Shown here one piece after another: positions 1 to 64,000 of a DNA stretch of 64,000 nucleotides. Each line of letters opens with the position of its first letter. Within the stretch, counting starts at the first letter, position 1. Both the position numbers and the translations under genes were made by a program. The notes beneath the pieces were generated by a model. The model saw nothing but the letters and a program-made list of their open reading frames with translations, was not told where the DNA came from and ran no database searches. The DNA is from Haemonchus contortus (lineage: Eukaryota > Nematoda > Chromadorea > Rhabditida > Trichostrongylidae), in contig LS997566.1 of assembly GCA_000469685.2 (NCBI GenBank), positions 48,372,373 to 48,436,372 on the forward strand. The letters are read 5' to 3'.

Positions 1-119
1 TAAGTTTTTTCCGCTGTTAGCTGAGTGAGAGTATGAAACTGAAACAGAGCTCGATGTCCTTTGACAAAACAGAAATCGAAAGCTTCCCTAGATCTTAGAT
101 AAAGTTATAGTAAGTCTAA

Positions 120-610
120 CTCTCCACTCCTTTTTTGAAACAAATAACAGTTTCCTGTACACGAAATTTGACACAGGACCAACAGAGCAGTGCAAATGGT
201 ATTCAGTTGAAGTCGGTGTTCACGCCCTTGATTGGAAGTCTCGAAATTTTGCTTTTTTTCTTAGAAATAAATTTACAAATACCCATCAAAAATTCAACTG
301 TTAGACAACCAAAGATGATGCTGTGGAGATGTTCTGCTGTTAAGATAGCACCGTTATCAGACGTAATTTACCAATGGGTCCTTTTCTTTACTGAGATATC
401 ATTAGTTGAGAATTCCAGATTATTGGTGGTCGGTTAAGTTTTGTCGCAAATGATATCAACCAAACAAGACCCTTCATTGAATCACAAACCTTGCTGGGTA
501 GCGGTCGTAATCTAATAGTAAGAAATGAACAAAGTTCTAATCTGCTTATCGCAGTGCCCCTACGAGTCCCTATCACTGCACTTACCACTCTTTTTGGTCA
601 CCCTGCTCTA
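120..610. repeat. Interspersed repeat family A, copy 1
   Basis: Shares long blocks with 1660-2400 and 9990-10510, for example ctccactcctt, tttctttactgagatatcat and ccttgctgggtagcggtcgt. No coding potential seen. Confidence 0.7.
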
Positions 611-941
611 CGATCCCGTCTCATCGAATGAAACATACTGAATGGCCAATTTCCATCGGTAGTTGGGCTCTCTTAGATCCCTTATCTTCTCTTATCGTTA
701 TGATCAGTTTTTATCACCAGTGCCTACCATCCCGTCATATCCTACATCACTTACTAAACTGCTGAGGTTCCACTGTTAGTACGATATGTGTAAACATAAC
801 AAATTTCAACGCTCTAGATCCACGTAAACAGGAGTTAGAACAGGAACAGGAGAATTTGCGGCCCAAAACTTCTATCGTGCACGCCCCGCCCCCTGTAGAC
901 GCAGTTCGATCCTGTTACCTGCCAGAAGCGTTCACATCCTG

Positions 942-1085
942 CCCCCCCCCCCCCCCCCGTAGACTTACCAAGTTTGAACGCTCTAGGCGCACAGGGACAG
1001 GCGTTATGAATTTCCGGTCGGGCACACACACCGACACACACACACACACACACAAACACACCGACACATCAACAGACACACTTAG
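942..1085. repeat. C17 run, satellite unit and CA-rich microsatellite
   Basis: Seventeen C at 942-958, then a unit of the 143-bp family (gaatttccg at its end), then a CA-rich tract at 1021-1085. Confidence 0.85.
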
Positions 1086-1108
1086 CGAGTAATATATGGT
1101 ATGGTATA

Positions 1109-1603
1109 CAGTAGTGCTCAAAAGTGTTTGGCCAAATGCTTATTCGATCGTACTTTTCAGTCGTAGCTCCTTTCCTACTGGATCTATTCATGCGAAATTT
1201 CAATATGTGTAGTAGCATGCGTGTAGTGTGAATATTTACCACCATCAACCTGCAATCTGATCACTTGCAGATATCCCAAAAGGCTTGAACAAAAAGTCAA
1301 CTGGAAATACGAATCATAGCGCTTCTGGAATTTCCTTCCTTTTGCCATGTCTAAAGTGTACAAGCGCCAGTGCCGAACCCAGAAGAGAAGAAAAACGTAC
1401 ATTAGGTCCGAATAACCGCAGACGTAACAAACTTACTTTCAGCATAGTCTACAAACACCTCCCCATTAGAATGTGGATATGGCTGCTTTGCAGTCAAGTA
1501 GTTTTGGACAGTGTTAAACATGCTTCAGCTGAACTTATAAAAATTCCATGCGATTTGCTCCACTGAGAAAAAAAGCTTGGCCTAATACTTCTGAGCGCAA
1601 CTG
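1109..1603. mobile_element. MITE copy 1 (Tc1-like ends)
   Basis: 495 bp between TA dinucleotides (1107-1108 and 1604-1605). Inverted ends read cagtagtgctcaaaagtgtt on the left and cagttgcgctcagaagtatt from the right. No transposase. Related copies lie at 11737-12242 and 28489-29007. Confidence 0.8.
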
Positions 1604-1611
1604 TATATACC

Positions 1612-2460
1612 AGTCGGTTCGCCCGTCTAACGCTGGCTTCCCTCCTTCTCGGCAAATTTGTAGTAATGGACTAACCTCCCACTCCTTCTTTGAAACAATG
1701 AAAACATATTTTCCTGTACAAGAAGTTTGGTGCTTACGCCTTCTATTGGAACGCTCAATCTTTTGCTCTATTTTTTAAAAAGGACTACCCAATAAAGATT
1801 CCTTCGTCAGGCAATTAAAGTCTTGTTGTACTCACAAATGTTTTGAGTGGTGATCACACCACTATCAGATGTCGGTACCAACGAACCCTTTTCTTCACGG
1901 AGATATCATTAGTGGAGAAGTTGGACGCGATTGCCATGACGGAAATAACATGGAAGGGGTATTCACACGAGACTTACGAGAGACGAGCCGACTACGTCAA
2001 GCCAAAAATGTACAGAACTGCCTTTCACTGTCACTATGGGACATGACAAGTGACAGTTGGAACTTCCTACATGGGTTCCCTTGTGAACGGTGCAACCTCT
2101 ACAATGCCGGTGAAACTCGTCCACGCATACACACGGGCCAATCTTTGAGCCTTCATAGCTCCCTAACTAAGCCGCTTTACGACCTGATAGCGCCAGATAT
2201 GGTATAGGAGGGGGCCTCGGATTCATCCTATGGGGGAATCTCAGAAACTATTTTTATCGTGAGCTGTACCTTTAAGTTTTGTGGCACATGATATTGAGCA
2301 AAGAGGATGTTCTTTGAGTCACAAACCTTGCTGGGTAGCGGTCGTAATTTGATAGCAAGGAATGAACAAAATTTTCATCTGCTTAAGCCTGCCCCTAGTC
2401 AGTTCCTATCACTGCACTTACCACTCATTTTTGTCATTCTACTTCACCAACCCGTCTTAT
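1612..2460. repeat. Interspersed repeat family A, copy 2
   Basis: Begins with cgcccgtctaacgctggctt, matched near 9970. Its part at 1960-2290 is also found at 61945-62260 (tgcctacatgggttccctt, gggccaatctttgagc). Confidence 0.7.
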
Positions 2461-3170
2461 CGAACAAAACATACTGAACAGTTAAAGCTACATCGTAAAT
2501 ACCGAAGGCGTTCGGATTATCTTCGACAGATGGCTCTTGCTCTCTTAAGCTTCCTATCTTCTTTTATCAGTTAATATCTGTTCCTGTCACCGAGTACCTA
2601 CGACCCCGTCATATCCTACATCCCTTATTTGAACCTACAAGATTAGAACACTTTGGGTCCACGAAACAGAAGTTGCGAATTTCCGCTCAAAATTTACTCT
2701 GCGCACGGCTTGCTGCTTGCCATAAGTATTTCCATCCTGCTCCCCGTGCTCCTACCGAATTTGAACTCTCTGTATATGTGAAACAGACGGGTCGCCCGGC
2801 TTACGCCTCATTTCTTCCTTTTAAAAATAACTAGAAGATAATGTAGTTACGGAGAAGGGGGAAGGGGCTTCGCTATCATTCAACAATGAGGACCTCAATG
2901 CGAAAAACGATGAGGGATGGCATATGAGTTAAATAGTTAAAATATGGTAGGTCATTCATCTCCGTGCTCCTTTCCTCCTGAAGCTCAGATAAAAAGACTA
3001 TGATCTCGGCTGAGATGCGTTCCCGAACAGACTTATGAGCTGAACTCCTTAACTTGGCGATCAATGTCAAAAAAAGCAAAGTCTCTCAACAGCATTATTG
3101 CCTCCGATTTTTGTATAGACTTACATAGCGCGATGCTAATACAGATAGAAAACGCAGTTTCGAAGTACTA

Positions 3171-4425
3171 TTGGGTTGTCCAGAAAAGAATGCGACACTA
3201 ACAGCACAAATTTTACATAGTTTTTTATACAATAAAAGACAAGTTCAATCAGTGATATAATCGCCGTTATTACCGATGACCTTCATCCATTTCACTGGCA
3301 GTTTGTCGATCCCACTTATCCAGAAATCAGCGGATTGTGTGCTGAAGAAGTTGCCCACCTCCATTTTGTGTTGCTCCTGATTATCGAAATTCTTATCTCG
3401 TAGGTGCCGCTTCAAGGCTCGAAACAAGTGATAGTCGGAAGGGGCTAGATCAGGAGAGTACGGTGGATGAGGTAGTACTTCCCAACTTAGCTCCTGAATT
3501 TTCTGACGCGTCATCGTTGCCACGTGGGGGCGAGCGTTGTCGTGCAGGAGATAGGTTTCCAGCCGTTTTGGATACTTGTGAGGGATTGCATCGGCTACCT
3601 TCCGTAGCTGGTTAGAGTACGTCGTCACCGTCACAGTAGTGCCACTTTCCAGGAATTCGTGGTAGGGCATCCCATCACAATTCCACCAACAACATAGGAG
3701 AATCTCCTTCTGTTGCGAACCACGTTTCGATTGCTTCGGTGGCAGTCCGCCGTTTGGCAACCACACTCTCTTGCGGGTATCATTTACATACAGCACCCAG
3801 CTTTCGTCTCCTGTCACCATCCCATTCAACAAATCCTTCCTGTGCGGACGAAGAAGCAATGACTCGGCAATGCTAACACGACAAGCCCGGTCCGATTCGC
3901 GAAGTTCGTGAGGCACCCATGTCGAAAGAATCTTGCGGAAGCCAAGAGAGGCAAGACGATTGCTGACGGTTGATTTGCTGCACTCGAGTGTCGTTGCTAA
4001 TTCCCGAGTGGTTATGTTCGGCTTTGAGGTCAAAGCGCTTCGCAAATCATCTTCATGAAGAGTTTACGGGGGTCCAGGACGTTCCTGTCCTTCGATAGAA
4101 ATATCTTCGGACTCGAAGCGGTGATACCAGCGACTGACAGTGGAATGGTGTACCACATCTTTGTTGAATGCAGCGCAGATGTTATTAGCTGCTTCTCTTG
4201 CAGAATGTCCTTGTAGGAATTCATAATACACGATGGGTCGAAGGATACTCGGATTCGTAAGATCCATAATTGTTTTTCCGTGAGAGAAGAACCCTTCTTA
4301 TAATATTTCGCAATACAAGCTAGGTGTGGTCTACCTCACCGTAGATAAAAATTGGGCGCTATTCGCTTTCGAATAGCTAGCGATCCTCAAATTCCAAGTG
4401 TCGCAGGGTTTTTTGGACAACCCAC
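3171..4425 (-). mobile_element. mariner element, near intact
   Basis: 1,255 bp flanked by TA (3169-3170 and 4426-4427). The inverted ends share tgggttgtcca and gcgacact over about 28 bp. The length is normal for mariner. Confidence 0.92.
3245..4267 (-). pseudogene. mariner transposase, one in-frame stop
   Basis: Cut-and-paste transposase of about 340 codons, the usual length. The N-terminal part from the ATG at 4267 has the paired helix-turn-helix region (SAREAANNICAAF, STVSRWYHRF). The catalytic triad is DD34D: TGDESW, HDNARPH and YSPDLAPSDYHLF, with 34 residues between the last two aspartates. The WVPHEL motif is present. One TAA (about 4061-4063), just after RPGPP in the linker, splits the frame; both sides are in the same frame, so this is a point nonsense and not a shift. 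It is recent by the standards of this window. Activity is unlikely unless the stop is read through. Confidence 0.9.
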
Positions 4426-5381
4426 TACTTAACTACACATTTCTTACGTCATCCACAGCACTTCCTCCTCTATTAACCTACCCACCACCAAGTTACTGGT
4501 TTACATAAAAGAAGGAAAGGTAAGAGCTGGATTTTCCATATCACCAGTCAAGTTTTGCTGAAAGACAGACCGACAAACTGACACACCAATTTACTGCTAT
4601 CTAAATAAGTGTTTAATAATAATAGTTTGGTTTGATGATTTTGAATGAAATTGCTATACACAAGAGTAAAGCAAAATAGTAAGAGACTCAGACAAATCAC
4701 AAAAAAATTATCACAAAACGTCAGTCAGAAACTGACAGGAACACCATATTGTCGTATAGCGTCAACCTAAGAATATGTAAGCTGCCGTGCAAGTACCTAT
4801 ATCATTAGGTATCCATCCATAAAAGATCTGCTGTTCGAGCTTTAGAACTTTGCCCACTATTGTTTGTTTGCATATGCACGGCAAGCGAAACTTTCACCAT
4901 AGGCTTTTTATAATACTCAGGTGCCTACCTATTCCGCTCATTTTAATAAAATCACATAGTCTGTCGGGAACTATTCGAGCGTAAGCGTTATATGACGACG
5001 CTGCCAATTTCAAGGAAAAGTTCCTATTTCGAGTCTCAACCGAAACAGGGTTTTACTGATATTACCTGCACTCTGCTGTACCTAGTACACTGAAGGCGAA
5101 TCATCGAAGGAATCAAGAAGAACCTCACACATTAGAGAATCATCCCCGAGGTTTGATGAGTATACAATTGGAACCTTACATCATACAATCGTCATCTTAC
5201 TCACGTCCGTCTCTAGCAGTGATCGGCAACGTCTTTTCGCCGAGATTAAACCTCTTTCCGACAAAACGGGAGCCTAGAAGTTTCCCTTATTCCAAAGAAA
5301 CTTCACTGAATGGGGCCGAAAGTCGCCCAGTCTTGAGTCAAATCATCTTTGACGACTTTAAAAACTTATGTCTTATTGGAA

Positions 5382-5450
5382 GGAGGCGGTGTGGTGGCAC
5401 GCGCACTTCACATACGCATGGTCACGGGTTCGAATCCCGGATCGATATGC
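5382..5450 (+). repeat. tRNA-like (SINE-type) segment
   Basis: Has a B box (gggttcgaatccc) and a weak A box. The same family occurs at 35726-35797 and, inverted, at 15170-15245. The acceptor stem does not pair, so it is not a functional tRNA gene. Confidence 0.55.
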
Positions 5451-5597
5451 AACTGAGTCTTTCACCATTTCTGGGTCGGTTAGTTGGCACCAGACTCGTC
5501 TCCAGACATTTATCTGTGTTTGTACATGCGCGTGCGTGTTTGTGTACGTCTGGAGAGTCTCCGATCGCAAGTTCATAATCTTTGTTTCAGTGGACTT

Positions 5598-5945
5598 ACA
5601 AGGGAAGGATATTTGGTCGCAGTGGCCATCTAAGATGAGATGTATACCGCCGTATGTGTTCCCATGTGTTCTCAAATCCACTTCCCAAATTTGCTAAACT
5701 AGTCTTGGATCAGAGTTATGTGACCATTTCCTCCCCTGTGTTATACGCACCGAGTTGCCTATATAAGCGACCAAAAGCAAGACCGAATGTGCGGCGATGG
5801 CAACGGCGAACTCGCAGGATGGACGTGGAAGTTCGGGTCCTTGATACGTGAGCTCGCTTTGTTTATTGGAAAAACGTCTCCTGAACGCTTACAAAATGCT
5901 TCTATGCACCATCTACAGGCTTCCCTCACATTTGAGAAAGAAAAA
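5598..5945 (+). repeat. Left arm of inverted repeat with tRNA-like core
   Basis: Matches 8155-8508 in reverse orientation, from caagggaaggata to the region of cttacaaaatgcttct. It contains a decayed tRNA-like segment at about 5790-5855 (gcggcgatgg...gttcgggtcc). Confidence 0.75.
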
Positions 5946-6434
5946 CCGTAAAAGGTAATACAATGAGAGTTCCAAACACCACCGAATAGAGGTGCAGTCC
6001 TATCCCAAACATTCGATGAGGTTGCGAAGTTTATAGCAGCTACATGCACTTCCGACAGAGGGGGGGGGGATAGGACGACTCATCTGACCGGTATACTCCT
6101 TGTTAGGGCAATGACCTCTCCTTGAAATGAACCAGTAAGCCTTAGATGACGTTTTTACAAAGAGCTATCGGAACAATGGATGAGCAATATATGTACACAT
6201 ATGTTAGTCCAATACAAAGTGTTGGAAGCACAAAAATTTCTCACAATGGGAATAAATAAGAAAAAAAATTCATCACACCCATCACTCTCACAATTCTCGT
6301 CCAGATGAGGTGAGAAACAATATTGCACAGGGGTTTCGAACTCTCCCATATCCGTATCTAGGTAGCCTGCTGCAAACCATGAATAAGAGAGAAAATTTTC
6401 GAATCTAGGTGCGCTAAACAAGAACAAATGAGGA

Positions 6435-8047
6435 TTATGGAGTCGCTGTTGCTAACATGGAAATTAAGATCATGAGCGATAACATAGGATACGATACGTT
6501 TAAACATGGCTCCGAATGGCAAGAAAAAAATGCATCAAGAGGTTGAATTTGGGGCGTTGCGCCAGGCGGGATGTTAAGCACTTTCATCGCTTCGCCAGCC
6601 GGTATAGGGCCCTGAATTGCTTCATGGTCCGTAAATGAGCTGCATGAATCGACAATCAAAAGAGACGAAGGCAAATCCAACGCAGGTCCTGACGCGGTCC
6701 AGCATCAGCTCCTTGCTCATGATGTAATTGCCCTGACCTCCGTTTGGAGCGGAAAGCAACCTTTGTACGGGAATCGGTCTTTAGGTTCCTGTTAGGACAG
6801 ACAGCGATGAAGAACTTTACCTATAGTTTTTGGGAACACTAACCTGCATTACCACATGAAGTTTCTTTGCTAGGTGGCCGTCTGCAAAGAGGGTCGGCAC
6901 GACGGTAAAAGAGTGGGACAATGCTGACGATTGTGCCAATTTTTTCGACTTTCTTCTGCCGCCTCAAAGCAAGGGTCCCCGCCGAATACAACTCTTTCAC
7001 AAACCGCTTTGGTCCTCGTCGCATTTTGTATCGAGGGGCCGATCTCCATTTCTGGACAATTTAAAAACGCCTTAATGGGGTCGTCGGGTGTCACACCGAT
7101 ACCGTGAAAGAGAATTTCTGAATGATGTAAGAAAACTTACCGTCCTTCACCACGAGAACAAATTATAGCCTCACGGGATATGTGGTCTTTATCGAGGAAT
7201 CCCCTTCTTGAGGTAAACGTGGTGATGCGGCTGGATACGATACCACAGTTGGACTTCAATCCTTGAATCCACCTATGGCTTGCGTTGTAGTTATCCACTA
7301 TGGAACCTTCCTTACTGATCTTCAGCGCCATACGGTGAATATCACAGTCGTGCAAAGAAATCCCCACATTCAGCTTTGCCATAACTTCCTCTTTCAACTT
7401 CTTGGCTGACCTCGAACGTCTGATAGATGGACCCTCTAGCTTTGCACCTAATAGTTACAGCCATACAAGTGGTGGAAAATGGTAAAAAATACACTAATAG
7501 GAAAGCTCACGATCTCTTTCAAGTTCGCTCAACTTCCGCAAGTGGTATTCTGTCGTGATGAAGCGAAACATGCTTTTCATTCATGGAAGTGTGCGGCTTG
7601 AGGCTTTCGACCGATGAAATGCTATGGCTTCCTCTACCTGCATCATTGAACCAAAGATCACGGGCGAAAATATTGAGCTGAGGACCACCTTTTCCTTTGA
7701 ACCCCCATATCTCTTAAACCGTACGATGATCCCTCTCTGGATGTCCCGGGTCGTTCGTCGGCGTTGCTACCATCTGCTGACCAGAGAGGGTCACTGTGGT
7801 CGTCTTCTACCCAATCGTCTTCTTCGCAATCGATAACGAGGTTGTCGTATGGAGCATCCCATAATATAGACAAAAGGCTCTCTATTACCTTTCGTTCCTT
7901 CCTGGATGGTGCTCGCACTTCGCCACAGGGACCGAATATCTTTAAAAAATGCGATGACACTACCTTCGGACAGAACTTCTCGTTGGTAATAATGTATAAG
8001 AGGGTTTTGGTACAACAGACCATAAGACAACTTTCTGTCGAAAACAA
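6435..8047 (-). pseudogene. Tc5/pogo-type transposase relic
   Basis: Three minus-strand fragments resemble this family. At 7137-7397 is a CENP-B/Tc5-type helix-turn-helix (NASHRWIQGLKSNCGIVSSR). At 6839-7094 is a middle piece with no clear motif. At 6435-6680 is a DDE_1-like piece (VDSCSSFTDHEAIQGPIPAG, then GATPQIQPLDAFF). An acidic open stretch at 7658-8047 may be its N-terminal part. Frameshifts separate the pieces. It lies between the inverted repeats 5598-5945 and 8155-8508, giving a 2.9-kb unit, the size range of Tc5. No function is retained. Confidence 0.65.
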
Positions 8048-8154
8048 CTTAAATTACCCAAGATTTTGCAAGTCCATTTTGAGCAATGCTTTCACAATTC
8101 CTCTTTTCTGGACTTGAAATGCACCCATGTTCCACAACCAGTAGGGGCAAAAAA

Positions 8155-8508
8155 CTGCTCCTCAAATGCGTGGGAGGCCTGCAGATGTTGGATATGCAGC
8201 GTAGAAGCATTTTGCAAGCGTTCAGGTTATGAAAAAGCAAAACGAGCACACAAGTCTAGGATTTGAACCTCCATGACCATCCTGAGAGTCCGTCGTCGTA
8301 CCAACTGCTCCATCGCCGCACATTCGGTCTTGTTTTCGGTTCGCTTATACAGGCAACTCGGTGCGTAAAACATAGGGGAGGAAATGATCCCATAACTCTG
8401 ATGACTCGTTTGGCAGATTTGGAAGGTGGATTTAAGATACCCGCTTGGAAACACATACGCGATATACACCTCATCTTAGATGGCCACTGCGACCTAGTAT
8501 CCTTCCCT
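8155..8508 (-). repeat. Right arm of inverted repeat with tRNA-like core
   Basis: The better preserved arm. On the minus strand the core (about 8320-8250) reads ggcgatggagcagttggta, then ggttcaaatcc: clear A and B boxes at tRNA spacing. Confidence 0.75.
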
Positions 8509-8734
8509 TGTTAGAGTGAAGTCTTAACTCATAAGGGATAGGGTTATGTCTCTGGATGAAGTTCAATTTCACGCGAGAATCGTCGATTTGAATCTGGAGC
8601 GCTACAATTTGATAGGAGTATGAGCTGCAGCACTGAAATGATGAATGGATCTGACATGACTGACCGCATGAGAGAGGCCTTCGCGAAAGATGGTAAACTG
8701 TAACTGGGGCGTTAAAATTCATTACGTGTACCGA

Positions 8735-8870
8735 CAGCAGCTTTAAACACTGATGGAATGTGGTAGAGAGTGAGTGAACCGGATCCCGCCCGCGTAGGCG
8801 TTCGAGGGTGGAAGGGCAGGGCCTGCATGAAATGAGTGCAATCTCTGTGAAAATGCGCACCCAAGTTGGA
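8735..8870 (-). repeat. Single unit of the 143-bp satellite family
   Basis: Matches 34870-35010 (ggatcccgcccg, gaaatgag.gcaa). Confidence 0.6.
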
Positions 8871-9184
8871 ATTGATAAGGAATGACCCAAGTTACCTAGA
8901 CACACGAATACTATATCCTGAGCAGCAATTCCCTCATGGCAGGCGGGGTTCACACTAAGTGTGCCGGCATGTGCTTCGCTGAATGTTCAAAGCTCCTGTT
9001 CTCTTGGACCACATTCATTCAGATGAGGAAGAATGCAGGTGGCTGGTCAACCTTAGCGGGGCTATCGCACTGGTAGTATATCGACGGAACCAGCGTAGAT
9101 GTGACGATTCGTAAATTTTCGAGCTTTCAATTTGGGTATTTACCGCCAGAACCATCTTGTTTACGTTCAAAAAGTAAAAAGTAC

Positions 9185-63549
<54,365 letters not shown>

Positions 63550-63575
63550 GCCCTATAAATAATTTGAAAACAAAA
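63550..63575 (-). promoter_or_regulatory. Possible trans-splice (spliced-leader) acceptor before dars-2 ATG
   Basis: On the minus strand a T-rich run ends in atttatag three bases before the ATG (AG at 63554-63553). Nematode mRNAs commonly receive a spliced leader at such a site. No TATA box or other promoter element could be supported. Confidence 0.4.
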
Positions 63576-64000
63576 TAAGCGCTTGTATCGTAAATCGTAA
63601 ATATCTTTGGTCTGTAATCCATACTTGCAACTTCGAATGAAAATTGTTAAGTTTACTAGCAATTATTATAACAATATCACAGAATTTACTCGAGATGACA
63701 TCGCAATATTCAGAACCAAGCTCTCAAAATGGTCAGTCGCTCTATAACACATAAGATTGAATGTTGGCGATCTACAACATACAACATTTAGATAAAGAAA
63801 GTTGGAGCCAGCTGTATCACAGCTCGAAATAATCAAATGGGTGAGAACTCTAGAAATGTGTAGAGGGAATTTTCAACGCGAACAACAACCGCATAAATCA
63901 CTCAGTGAAATGTGTGACGGCACTTTTTATTCAAAGTCAGTGTTGGTCACTGCAGTCCCGTGTTTATGAGGACGCATCAGTAGATAGAATAGAATAAACA
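63576..64000. other. 5' flank of dars-2
   Basis: AT-rich DNA upstream of the gene. No repeat relative, exon or promoter motif was recognised. Confidence 0.5.

Larger units (their letters stand above)
1..9184 (-). other. dars-2 intron 13, open at the window edge
   Basis: After exon 13 no AspRS block was recognised down to base 1, so this is read as one intron of more than 9.1 kb. Stretches without a named feature are 2650-3170, 4426-5380 and 8870-9184. A missed short exon cannot be excluded. Confidence 0.6.

Noticed and set aside
2876..3079. Helical-looking minus-strand frame (SVRERISAEIIVFLSELQEE) as a later dars-2 exon
   Set aside because: It matches no C-terminal AspRS block and lacks convincing splice sites.
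5382..5450. Functional tRNA gene
   Set aside because: A and B boxes are visible, but no acceptor stem pairs and the segment recurs as a dispersed repeat.

Overview
The window is eukaryotic and looks like nematode nuclear DNA, most likely from a strongylid such as a hookworm (an inference). The signs are short introns ending in TTTCAG-like acceptors, degraded RTE, BEL/Pao, Ty3-gypsy and Tc1/mariner elements, and many simple repeats. There are no operons, and most long open frames are transposon debris or chance.

The main result is one dispersed host gene. Thirteen minus-strand exons, from 63549 down to 9185, join without a frame break into about 474 codons of mitochondrial aspartyl-tRNA synthetase (dars-2 / DARS2). 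Exons 1-3 (63549-62806) carry a mitochondrial-type N-terminus and the anticodon-binding OB fold. Exon 4 (34218-34088) carries the hinge. Exons 5-9 (29136-19913) carry class II motifs 1 and 2. Exons 10 and 11 (18567-12896) carry the insertion domain, exon 12 (12828-12741) leads back into the catalytic core, and exon 13 (9326-9185) carries the late core with HHPFTAP. The last exons (GGGS motif, motif 3 GLDR, stop) were not found and should lie beyond base 1. About 1.4 kb of coding sequence is spread over 54 kb; intron 3 alone is 28.6 kb.

Almost everything else is intronic repeat. Unread last intron (1-9184): a mariner (3171-4425), a MITE, and a Tc5/pogo-type relic between tRNA-like inverted repeats. 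Intron 12: a MITE and a 143-bp satellite array. Intron 10: RTE fragments around a GC-rich foldback. Intron 8: two Tc1/mariner-type elements side by side, an inverted RTE/LTR duplication and a gypsy relic. Intron 5: a third MITE copy. Intron 4: an old LTR-type relic. Intron 3: a rearranged BEL/Pao element (36060-42546), a Tc1-like element, at least three RTE copies (one interrupted by a 632-bp element with a 9-bp target duplication), an internally deleted mariner, satellite arrays and (GACA)n tracts.

The repeats do not form a system with the gene; they are passengers that have inflated its introns. No CRISPR array, rRNA gene or convincing functional tRNA gene was seen; the tRNA-like segments belong to repeats.
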